Virus record (IMG/VR): IMGVR_UViG_3300026097_000103
Location: 1 to 23,852 of that record
DNA: 23,852 nt
Source of the DNA: a virus
Reading direction: 5' to 3' (one strand)
Positions 14,912 through 21,847 of the stretch are shown here, one piece after another. Each line of letters starts with the position of its first letter. Positions within the stretch are counted from its first letter, which is position 1. Below the pieces are notes generated by a model. It worked only from the letters and a program-made list of their open reading frames with translations, was not told the DNA's origin and ran no database searches. Position numbers and translations under genes: made by a program.

Positions 14912-17900
14912 TCACTGACTTCCTGCGATCTCTCCGGTGTTCTGGATTCTCAACGGAATGTAAACAAACTCAACTGCCTTGCTAGGCTCAATAGCAACAT
15001 CAACGTATAGTTCGTTGCGATCAATTCTAGCCGGAGTATTATTGCTTTCATCACATACAACCAGATAGTCAAAGATACCACGCTTGGCAATCAAGTCATT
15101 TAACAGTCCTTCGACTACTAATTTAACTTCATCACGTGTGGCCTTGTCGTTTGGCTCAAACAAGAATTGACGTCCAATTTCTTCAAGTCTGCCTCTCAAA
15201 AAGGCAATCAATCGTGCAACGTTGATTCTGTCCAGCGCACTGGTTACACCAGTAGTGGTTTTATTACCAAAGTTTGTTATGCCTGTGCCAGGAATAAACG
15301 TAATTGGGTTTACTTTATTCTCGTAGAGTACATCACGTATGCCTTGGCTTACATTTATGCTTTCAAACTCGCCTGTAGCACTGTCGATGTACCCAATAGC
15401 AGTGGCATTATCAACAACACCTCGTCTCACACCAGCCGGTGCTAACCAAGGGAAGCTGACTTCGTCGCTCCGGATAAATGTTCTTAGCATCATATGACTG
15501 GCTGGCTGTACAACTGTACTACCTGTCAAGTCGCTGGTTTGACAACTTGGGTAAAACACGCCAAGATATGTGTCATTTACAGTCAACCCATCGCCTGTGC
15601 TCAGTCCTGCACCGTTGTTGTTGGTTGCCCAGGTTAACAGTTCGTTTGCATTGTTGCTTAATCTCAATGGTGTATCACCGATTACAAATGCAGTGTTGTC
15701 TCTGTCATTGTTTAGTGTTACCATGTTGCTGTACAACTCTGGATAACCAGGTGCTGCGATCAAGTTAAAGTTTCTCTGTTCTTCGCGCAACTCTACACTG
15801 TTATCCAATGAACTCTTCATTGCTTGCACAACAAGCTGACGCACAGATTGTCTACCCATATAAGGCGAGCCATCGGCTTTATTACCAGCAACTGTGACCC
15901 ATGTGTCAGTTTCTGCTGGAATAGCGCCAGAGAAATCGTCGCTGTTAAAGTAGTTTACACGGAATTCTTTAACGTTGAATCCACTTCTACGAGTATTAAA
16001 CAACAGTGTTCCTGCTGGATACAAGTTTTCGTTTGGTGCATCAAGGTCAAGGTAATCACTGGTTAACAAACTAACAATAGTAGGCAAGTCGCCTGCTACT
16101 GGATCTACTGTTCCGCTTGTTCCCCAACGAGCATCTCCAAATACCACACCGTTTTCAGTGGTTTGATCAGTGTTGTCAAGCAACACCCACTGTAGTTCGC
16201 CGTTTTGTGACTCCCAACGGTAAATTCTTGGATAATTTTCCAGGTCGCTTGAATCAATCCATAGATCACCTTGTACAAGATCGGTGCCATCAGATTGTTC
16301 AGTTGGTGCACTAGCACTTACTAGCGGACCAAGAGGATCCGTGTTACTTAGATCAAAACCTCTGACATCATTGGTTACATTTTGATAACCTTTCCAGGCT
16401 GTACCGTCGTGGATCATTATATCAATCTCATCCACAGCACTGTAATACCACTTGGTACCATCTGTAGGATCTTGATCTGGCGCACTGGTATTCGCGGTAT
16501 AACCGTCAGTGCCGCCTAGTGGAATCCAGTTGCTCAATATCAAGTCGCTGTCATTGCCAGCTCTTACATTACTTAAACTAGAACTAAAACCGGCATCAGC
16601 TACTGGTGTTCCAGCAGTGTCTTTTAGTACAATAACACCGCCTTGTGTATGACGTATTTGCACAGCACCGCTGGCTGTAACACTTGCAGTTGTATTTGCT
16701 ACGTTGGCATTTAGAAATGCTTCAACAAAACTGGTTGCATCTGTGCCATTTAGAGTAGCTGTTACTGCTGTAGTCAGGCTGTTACTGCCATTACTACTAG
16801 CTTGTATTGTAAATGTTTCGCCTATCGACAATGTGGGCGAAGTATTTTCACTGGTAACAACTGTCTGCCCTGTGCTTATTCTTTCAAACAGTTTAAAAGT
16901 CAAGGTATTGTTTTCACTTACATCTGTCTGAGCATATGTTGCGTTTTGGCTGATATTCTGTCCGCCGCCTGCTGGATCAAGTGCGTTGTTTGCTGTTTGA
17001 TCGTTTGCATACATCGGAGCATCTTGTTCAACAAAACTTCCTAACACACTGTCATAACGTTTTACAACAAGATCGGCGCCTTGATTTACTGCTGTGGTTT
17101 TTTGCCAAATACTGCCTGTAGGTCTTGGAGTAGTGTCAGTGCTTCTCCATCTTGGAACTTGTGTGTGTGGCGTTTGTTGCAGTGCTGGACATGCATATGT
17201 ACCAGCAAGTATACCCAACAAGACCAGTGTGTTGCCTGTTCCGTCAACGATATCGATAATACCATCTTCGGTACTGCCGTCGCTGGTTGCGGTACTGTTA
17301 GCATAAAGCTCGAGTTTGTTGTTTACAACTGCGGCTGTTACACCTGTAATACTTGCAGAGTTAATTGCACCAGCTAAACCAGAAATTGTTGCATCTGGTA
17401 CTGTTACAGTATCACCATTGATAACAATTGTAGCAGGAGTTGAAAGAGTTGGGTTGCTGTTTGGCGTTTGTATAGTTGGCCATGCTGTGCACCAATCGTC
17501 ACTTCCTACTAATACCCATCCAGCACTAGCAGTTAGTCCACTGAGTCTGTTGGCTTTATAATACACAGGATTGTTAACATTGGTGTTAACAACAGCATAA
17601 TCGCCGTAGTTTCCGATGCTGTCTTTTGGAACTCCACTTTCTAAATTTGCTGTGTCTGTAATTTCTATAAGTGTTTTATTTGTAAAACTGCTGGTTGTTG
17701 AACTCCATTCGAATACACCATACTGTGTGGTATTCAAGTCAAGCCACCAAGTACCGTTATCAGGATTTCCTGTTGGGCGTACTGTGGTAGCAGTAAGTTC
17801 TGCTAGATCAATATCAGCGCGTACAATAAATGCGCGATTGGTAACCCCTAGCACACTGTATGCAGCTAATAGCCCATACTCGTTGAGCTCGTATCCATTG

Positions 17901-18151
17901 ATTGGTGTGCCGTTGGTTGTTTTGTAGAAAAACGGATTTCCAAAAGTTGTTACAAGCTCTCTTTGACTGGTTACAAGAAAAGGTTTGCCTGCGTTTGCAG
18001 CAGTGGTTCCGCCAGCTATTCCAGTGCCGGTGCCACTTTGTTTGTTCTGTGCTGTAGCAATAACAATGGTAGGCACTGTTGCGGCTGCAGCTGGTAGATA
18101 ATTTGATTCGTCGATTACGGTGACTTCAACACCAGGACTTACTAAAGCCAT
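14912..18151 (-). CDS. gp18: Contractile tail sheath protein, T4 gp18, with very large insertion
   Basis: A 1079-aa protein (T4 gp18 is 659). The N-terminal MALVSPGVEVTVIDESNYLP and TIVIATAQNKQSGTG, and the C-terminal third (about 690-1079: GRQSVRQLVVQAMKSSLDNS, RINVARLIAFLRGRLEEIGR, FLFEPNDKATRDEVKLVVEG, DVAIEPSKAVEFVYIPLRIQ), are clear sheath core. Residues about 125-690 hold inserted, Thr/Asn/Gly-rich beta modules. These include four GxxW-type repeats (about 129-149, 343-374, 561-589, 618-658) and a stretch at 241-282 resembling the flagellin IN motif. Inserted domains probably lie on the outer sheath surface. ATG at 18151 follows AGGATAAAAAT. A perfect late promoter lies upstream, and a hairpin terminator follows the stop. 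Confidence 0.93.
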   Translation of the reverse strand: MALVSPGVEVTVIDESNYLPAAAATVPTIVIATAQNKQSGTGTGIAGGTTAANAGKPFLVTSQRELVTTFGNPFFYKTTNGTPINGYELNEYGLLAAYSVLGVTNRAFIVRADIDLAELTATTVRPTGNPDNGTWWLDLNTTQYGVFEWSSTTSSFTNKTLIEITDTANLESGVPKDSIGNYGDYAVVNTNVNNPVYYKANRLSGLTASAGWVLVGSDDWCTAWPTIQTPNSNPTLSTPATIVINGDTVTVPDATISGLAGAINSASITGVTAAVVNNKLELYANSTATSDGSTEDGIIDIVDGTGNTLVLLGILAGTYACPALQQTPHTQVPRWRSTDTTPRPTGSIWQKTTAVNQGADLVVKRYDSVLGSFVEQDAPMYANDQTANNALDPAGGGQNISQNATYAQTDVSENNTLTFKLFERISTGQTVVTSENTSPTLSIGETFTIQASSNGSNSLTTAVTATLNGTDATSFVEAFLNANVANTTASVTASGAVQIRHTQGGVIVLKDTAGTPVADAGFSSSLSNVRAGNDSDLILSNWIPLGGTDGYTANTSAPDQDPTDGTKWYYSAVDEIDIMIHDGTAWKGYQNVTNDVRGFDLSNTDPLGPLVSASAPTEQSDGTDLVQGDLWIDSSDLENYPRIYRWESQNGELQWVLLDNTDQTTENGVVFGDARWGTSGTVDPVAGDLPTIVSLLTSDYLDLDAPNENLYPAGTLLFNTRRSGFNVKEFRVNYFNSDDFSGAIPAETDTWVTVAGNKADGSPYMGRQSVRQLVVQAMKSSLDNSVELREEQRNFNLIAAPGYPELYSNMVTLNNDRDNTAFVIGDTPLRLSNNANELLTWATNNNGAGLSTGDGLTVNDTYLGVFYPSCQTSDLTGSTVVQPASHMMLRTFIRSDEVSFPWLAPAGVRRGVVDNATAIGYIDSATGEFESINVSQGIRDVLYENKVNPITFIPGTGITNFGNKTTTGVTSALDRINVARLIAFLRGRLEEIGRQFLFEPNDKATRDEVKLVVEGLLNDLIAKRGIFDYLVVCDESNNTPARIDRNELYVDVAIEPSKAVEFVYIPLRIQNTGEIAGSQ

Positions 18152-18173
18152 ATTTTTATCCTCTTACTGTCTT

Positions 18174-18181
18174 TATTTATA
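18174..18181 (-). promoter_or_regulatory. T4-type late promoter before gp18 (perfect TATAAATA)
   Basis: TATAAATA on the minus strand, an exact match to the T4 late -10 element, 22 bases upstream of the gp18 ATG. AGGA lies between the box and the start. It is the best late-promoter match in the window, which suits a major structural gene. Confidence 0.78.
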
Positions 18182-18212
18182 AAAAAACTAGAAAATACGA
18201 CGTAGCAGGTGC

Positions 18213-18224
18213 CCTTACGTAAGG
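18213..18224. repeat. 12-base palindrome between sheath gene and zinc-finger gene
   Basis: CCTTACGTAAGG is a perfect palindrome in the 89-base gap between divergent starts at 18151 and 18241. On the plus strand its AAGG lies about 17 bases before the ATG. It could be an operator, a small hairpin, or simply the ribosome-site side of the plus gene. Function is unknown. Confidence 0.4.
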
Positions 18225-18240
18225 ACTAAATATATTTGTT

Positions 18241-18585
18241 ATGAGAAAACTCTGCCCAACATGCAAACAAAACCCTGTAGCCATAAACTGTTATAAGGGC
18301 AGTAAGGTTTATTATCGATCGCAATGCGATCGTTGTATACGTGCAAAGAAGAAATTACCTAAGCAAGAACCGAGATGGAAAAATGCAGGGTACGAAAAGA
18401 AACGTGTGTGCGATCGATGTGGTTTTAGATCGAAGTATGCCAGCCAAATAAGTGTGCATCACATAAACGGCAATCTCAATGACACAAGCGGATACAATTT
18501 AAGAAGTATTTGTTTAAACTGCGCAGAAGAAATTAGAAAAAGCGGAATGCCTTGGTCTACAAGTGATCTTGAACCAGATCTTTAA
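18241..18585 (+). CDS. Small zinc-finger, HNH-like protein
   Basis: A 114-aa protein on the strand opposite its neighbours. Paired cysteines occur at Cys5/8, Cys29/32, Cys57/60 and Cys91/94. The second half, CDRCGFRSKYASQISVHHIN and then GNLNDTSGYNLRSICLNC, follows the HNH pattern: a zinc pair, His73-His74, Asn86 and a second zinc pair. The last His usual in HNH endonucleases is absent (CLNCAEE), so catalysis is doubtful and a DNA-binding role is possible. I recall similar small proteins in many cyanophages. A CTAAATA box and AAGGAC lie before the ATG. The 3' end overlaps the dNMP kinase gene tail-to-tail by 29 bases. Confidence 0.75.
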   Translation: MRKLCPTCKQNPVAINCYKGSKVYYRSQCDRCIRAKKKLPKQEPRWKNAGYEKKRVCDRCGFRSKYASQISVHHINGNLNDTSGYNLRSICLNCAEEIRKSGMPWSTSDLEPDL

Positions 18586-19210
18586 CCTTGTTTGACAGTA
18601 CGTCTAGCGTGGTATTTTCAATAATAGTGTCGAATGCATCATCAGTGTCTACCCAACGCCATTCGCTTTCGTGAATATCAGGATACGCAGTTTCCATATG
18701 CTCCTGCTGGTCATATATAATCCATTCTTGATCTGGATCTACAGTGTTGGTTTTAATTGCAACGTCCCACCAAGGTGGAAGATCTCCTCGACGAATTTGC
18801 CATACACTTCCTCCCATGTTTTTTATCATCTGCACTTCGTTGGCAAATCTAGCGTCTGGTATTACCCAGTGTGTGTTAGGTTCAGCTAACAACTGTTGCT
18901 TTACAATGTTTACCCAAATACTGTCGTGGAAACCACTTCTCATACAGTTTGTGCCAAACAATTGCATTACAAGTCTTGGGGTAATGTCTTGTCCTAATTC
19001 TTTACTCCAAAATTCATCTGGTTTTTCTCTCCAAAGTCGACTGCGATCTGTATCACCTTCTAGTAGATCTCTTGGCCACCCAAACACTGTTGCTAAGCCG
19101 TCTTTTACACGGTCAGCAAATGCAATTTTTTTAAATCCGTGATTTTCCACCAGGATGTCGGCTACTGTTCCTTTACCGGAACCAATAAGTCCGCATATAC
19201 CAATGATCAT
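18557..19210 (-). CDS. gp1: Deoxynucleoside monophosphate kinase, T4 gp1 family
   Basis: A 217-aa protein (T4 gp1 is 241). It phosphorylates dNMPs to dNDPs for phage DNA synthesis in the cytoplasm. The P-loop GLIGSGKGT is at 7-15. Then come GFKKIAFADRVKDGLATVFG (25-44), the lid/substrate region RSRLWREKPDEFWSKELGQD, TPRLVMQLFGTNCMR and WVIPDARFANEVQMIKNMGG, which match the phage dNMP kinase fold. ATG at 19210 follows AGAGGT. It lies after gp13-like and a small basic gene, so it is read in a mostly structural transcript. The 3' end overlaps the convergent zinc-finger gene. Confidence 0.9.
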   Translation of the reverse strand: MIIGICGLIGSGKGTVADILVENHGFKKIAFADRVKDGLATVFGWPRDLLEGDTDRSRLWREKPDEFWSKELGQDITPRLVMQLFGTNCMRSGFHDSIWVNIVKQQLLAEPNTHWVIPDARFANEVQMIKNMGGSVWQIRRGDLPPWWDVAIKTNTVDPDQEWIIYDQQEHMETAYPDIHESEWRWVDTDDAFDTIIENTTLDVLSNKVKDLVQDHL

Positions 19211-19218
19211 AGATACCT

Positions 19219-19494
19219 CTAGCGATATTTGTTAAGACGAGATATGAGTCTACTTGACGGGTTGACTCTTTTGGTTTTCTTTGCTTTGCGTGCTTGGCGC
19301 ACTTTGGTCTGTGCACGAGTTTTTTTCATGCGAATTGATTGTGCTACATCGGGTGCTTTTGAGCAATCTGCTACGTTTGGCACTGTACGTCCGGCTCTGG
19401 GTCCACTCATGCAACGCCATTTCATACTGACTTTACCGCTTTTACTGCGTTTCCAAACCATTTTATGTTCAGGAATAAATTCTGTACTACGCAT
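19219..19494 (-). CDS. Small basic conserved phage protein
   Basis: A 91-aa, very basic protein from the ATG at 19494, which overlaps the upstream stop as TAATG. A TTG five codons earlier (19509) is in frame, but the ATG fits the overlap style used across this window. EFIPEHKMVWKRSKSG leads to RCMSGPRAGRTVPNVADC and then a Lys/Arg-rich tail (MKKTRAQTKVRQARKAKKTK). I recall similar proteins in marine T4-like phages but no function. The basic tail suggests nucleic-acid binding. Confidence 0.7.
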   Translation of the reverse strand: MRSTEFIPEHKMVWKRSKSGKVSMKWRCMSGPRAGRTVPNVADCSKAPDVAQSIRMKKTRAQTKVRQARKAKKTKRVNPSSRLISRLNKYR

Positions 19495-20255
19495 TAACCA
19501 ATTACCCAAGTCAACGGATGCGAGCCATCAATATAATTGTTCAGCTCTTCTATTTTGCTATCCATGATTGCCTGTCCTTCGGCTTTCATGCTTGCACCGT
19601 TAAGCGCAGTTCCACCTTGTGGGCCAGCAATAGCAGCATACTTTTCTCTGGCTTCTCCGATTATTAGTTTACTGGCACCAACCATATAGTCTTTGATCCA
19701 CTGCGATATTTGCATGTCTTGTAAAAGCACAAATTCTGGCTTGAGTTGATACACCCATAGTAGTACCACTTCGCCATCACCCCGAATGTTGCGGATAAGC
19801 TGTAGTTGCTTTGTGACTGGATTGAATGTGTAGTTCATGTAACCGCCAAACATACGGGCAGCCTGTTCAACATACTGTGTGTAGAAATCATATGTAGCAA
19901 GTCCGCCGGATGCATTGTAGTTAAGCAAGTAAACATTTAGAGTAGCGGCCGAAAACGGATCAAAACTGCTGCTACCAGGCCCAGTTGCATTGCCGATTGT
20001 TCTGCGAAACACCTGTCTTACACTTTGCACATCCTGCGGAAGAGTATACACATTTTCTTCTTCCACTAGCTCTAAAAAGATATAACTTTCTTCGTATGCA
20101 TTCTGGGCACGCTGTCTATATGTGCCAATGGTTTTTTGATAGGCAGCTTCGTAGTGTGCCGGGTCTAATTCAATATCAATGATCTCATCGCCTAGCTGTA
20201 AGCGAACATAATCAATGAGATTGTTTTTTAGTGTGTCGATTGTGGTGTCTGCCAT
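19494..20255 (-). CDS. gp13: Neck protein, T4 gp13-like
   Basis: A 253-aa protein (T4 gp13 is 309). It joins head and tail in the neck. The N-terminus TLKNNLIDYVRLQLGDEIID and IELDPAHYEAAYQKTIGTYR parallels the gp13 start (ELKDVILRRLG, INVELTPDQIYDCIQRALE). The C-terminus also agrees: WIKDYMVGASKLIIGEARE against VKDYATALAKELNGQ, then GGTALNGASMKAEGQAIM and an ending WVIG against ILVG. VYTLPQDVQSVRQVFRRTIG (74-93) fits the strand before the tip domain. A late promoter box lies upstream. Confidence 0.7.
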   Translation of the reverse strand: MADTTIDTLKNNLIDYVRLQLGDEIIDIELDPAHYEAAYQKTIGTYRQRAQNAYEESYIFLELVEEENVYTLPQDVQSVRQVFRRTIGNATGPGSSSFDPFSAATLNVYLLNYNASGGLATYDFYTQYVEQAARMFGGYMNYTFNPVTKQLQLIRNIRGDGEVVLLWVYQLKPEFVLLQDMQISQWIKDYMVGASKLIIGEAREKYAAIAGPQGGTALNGASMKAEGQAIMDSKIEELNNYIDGSHPLTWVIG

Positions 20256-20274
20256 GATGTGTCTCTTAGACTAT

Positions 20275-20282
20275 TATTTATC
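20275..20282 (-). promoter_or_regulatory. T4-type late promoter before gp13-like gene
   Basis: GATAAATA on the minus strand, one base from TATAAATA, 20 bases upstream of the ATG at 20255. It overlaps the last codons of the DUF59 gene. AAGAGA between box and start is a weak ribosome site. Confidence 0.55.
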
Positions 20283-20622
20283 GACTACTGAAAATTAAAT
20301 TATCTCGATCGACACTGTCACTGAAATCATATCCCAAGGCTAATTTTGCTTCGTCGCTCATTCTGTCAGGTGTAAGCGGTGGGTCAAAGGTAACTTCTAC
20401 ACTCACACTGTCCATGCCACTTGCGGCTTGCACAGCTGACTTGACTTCTGCAACAATATGATCTGCCATTGGACAAAACGCACTAGTCAGTGTCATCAAC
20501 ACGTGGCAATTTTTCTGAGATTCATCAACATTGACCTCATAGATTAATCCAAGGTCGTACACATTGATGCTGATCTCTGGATCATATACTTGTTTTAATG
20601 CATCAATGATTTGTTGTTTCAT
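20278..20622 (-). CDS. DUF59/MIP18-family iron-sulfur cluster assembly protein
   Basis: A 114-aa protein matching the family that includes SufT and PaaD, which help mature Fe-S proteins. VYDPEISINVYDLGLIYEV (12-30) has the family's DPE(I)-x4-DLGLI motif. VLMTLTSAFCPMADHI (41-56) carries the conserved Cys50. VTFDPPLTPDRMSDEAKLAL (77-96) matches the typical PPxTxDxMSxEA tail. No extra domain is present, and its 114 aa is about the usual size. It is ATGA-coupled to the 378-aa gene and just before gp13-like. It is probably a host-derived auxiliary gene that supports host or phage Fe-S enzymes, such as the radical-SAM protein here (inference). Confidence 0.85.
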   Translation of the reverse strand: MKQQIIDALKQVYDPEISINVYDLGLIYEVNVDESQKNCHVLMTLTSAFCPMADHIVAEVKSAVQAASGMDSVSVEVTFDPPLTPDRMSDEAKLALGYDFSDSVDRDNLIFSSR

Positions 20623-21755
20623 TTTGCTCTGAGCAATAGTAGATTTTCGTTGCCGCGACCTGTGAACTTGGTTTCAACAGCCTTGGTATTTTTGAAAATC
20701 TTTCTGGCATTCGGCACACTGGCTTTCATGAATTCTTTCAATTGTTCTTCGGGCTTGCGCAGTGTTTTCTGCACAGTCTTAGCTGGATCAAACCCAACAA
20801 TACTGTTGTTTTTCACTGTAAATGTCTTCATATACGTGTCGGCCACAACCTGTATCAGTTTGCGTTTTTTCACATCATACAAGTATGCTTCAGTGCATTC
20901 TACTAACTTGGTTACTGCAACACTTTCGATATTCAACGGTTCGTGTTTTTTCAAGTACTTGAATTTTTGTGTAATCTTTTCTGGAGAAACAGGTTTCTTT
21001 TTGCGTGGCTTCCGTGCTACTTTTTTGCTTTGAGCATAACTGTTAATACCAGCAATAACTGAATCAGCAAATTTCACAAGATTACGCAGTTGTATTTTTC
21101 CTAAATGACTGTATGCTTCTGTAACATCTGGATCAGTTTGGTCAATTGCTGTTTGATATTCTTCACGACGCTGTGTCCATTCGTCAATGACCATACCTGC
21201 CATTGGCGCTGGGGACTCGTAATATTCAAAAACGCCCAAAAATTCTGGCACGTCTTTGTAGCCATTGTCGGCAAAATCATCCAACATGCCTTCAATCTCG
21301 CCCATGGCCTGCGACATTTTAATCCGCATGCGATCTTGTATACTCAGTGTTGGTGCTTTCTTTTCTACCGGAGTTTGCTGTTGTTCTTCTAATGCGGCTT
21401 CAACACATTCAGAAATATGATTTTCTAATAAATTGTTTTCTTTTTCGGTAAGCTCAAGTCCTTTGGTTGCCATTCTAGCAAGCCAACCGTATGTGGTTAG
21501 GTAGATATTGTCAGGACCGCGTTTATAAGCATCAGCTTCGCTTTTACGATCTACATTTGTTAGATATTCTAAAACAAAATCTTTTGCTTCTGCACGACCA
21601 AGATGATAGTTGTACCAATCAAATGCTCGTCCTACTGCAATTCTACGACTGCTTTCAGTGTCGTCCATTGTTGGCTGTACAGTCCACTCTGGTTCAGGTC
21701 CAGTGTATTTGATTTGATCTGCACGCAGTTTAATCTTGCTTACTGTCACTGTCAT
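20619..21755 (-). CDS. Conserved marine T4-like phage protein of unknown function
   Basis: A 378-aa, charged, mostly helical protein. The N-terminal third has RRIAVGRAFDWYNYHLGRAE (37-56) and NIYLTTYGWLARMATKGLEL. The middle is Glu/Gln-rich, followed by MRIKMSQAMGEIEGMLDDFA (141-160) and a basic KKVARKPRKKKPVSPEKI stretch. The C-terminal domain has ECTEAYLYDVKKRKLIQVVA, TFTVKNNSIVGFDPAKTVQK and KTLRKPEEQLKEFMKAS, which I recall in marine phage proteins without a known role. A sigma70-like promoter with perfect TTGACA lies upstream, and AAAGGAG precedes the ATG. This points to earlier expression than the structural genes. Confidence 0.75.
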   Translation of the reverse strand: MTVTVSKIKLRADQIKYTGPEPEWTVQPTMDDTESSRRIAVGRAFDWYNYHLGRAEAKDFVLEYLTNVDRKSEADAYKRGPDNIYLTTYGWLARMATKGLELTEKENNLLENHISECVEAALEEQQQTPVEKKAPTLSIQDRMRIKMSQAMGEIEGMLDDFADNGYKDVPEFLGVFEYYESPAPMAGMVIDEWTQRREEYQTAIDQTDPDVTEAYSHLGKIQLRNLVKFADSVIAGINSYAQSKKVARKPRKKKPVSPEKITQKFKYLKKHEPLNIESVAVTKLVECTEAYLYDVKKRKLIQVVADTYMKTFTVKNNSIVGFDPAKTVQKTLRKPEEQLKEFMKASVPNARKIFKNTKAVETKFTGRGNENLLLLRAK

Positions 21756-21781
21756 AGTTGCTCCTTTCAGCTACTTTATAT

Positions 21782-21810
21782 ATAGTACACTAGGCAACAT
21801 CATCTGTCAA
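21782..21810 (-). promoter_or_regulatory. Sigma70-like promoter for the 378-aa gene
   Basis: On the minus strand, a perfect TTGACA (21810-21805) is followed after 17 bases by TACTAT (21787-21782). This ideal spacing and -35 make it the strongest host-type promoter in the window. It drives the 378-aa and DUF59 genes. A late box on the opposite strand starts 14 bases away. Confidence 0.7.
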
Positions 21811-21823
21811 CCTTTCTGAAGTC

Positions 21824-21831
21824 CATAAATA
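21824..21831 (+). promoter_or_regulatory. T4-type late promoter before gp14-like gene
   Basis: CATAAATA on the plus strand, one base from TATAAATA, with AGGAAG at 21838-21843 and ATG at 21848. It drives the rightward gp14-like/gp15-like pair and faces away from a sigma70-like promoter on the other strand. Confidence 0.7.
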
Positions 21832-21847
21832 CTTAATAGGAAGAAAC

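Noticed and set aside
20611-21033. 140-codon plus-strand frame over the 378-aa gene
   Set aside because: No ribosome site or family resemblance, and it is antisense to a promoter-bearing gene.
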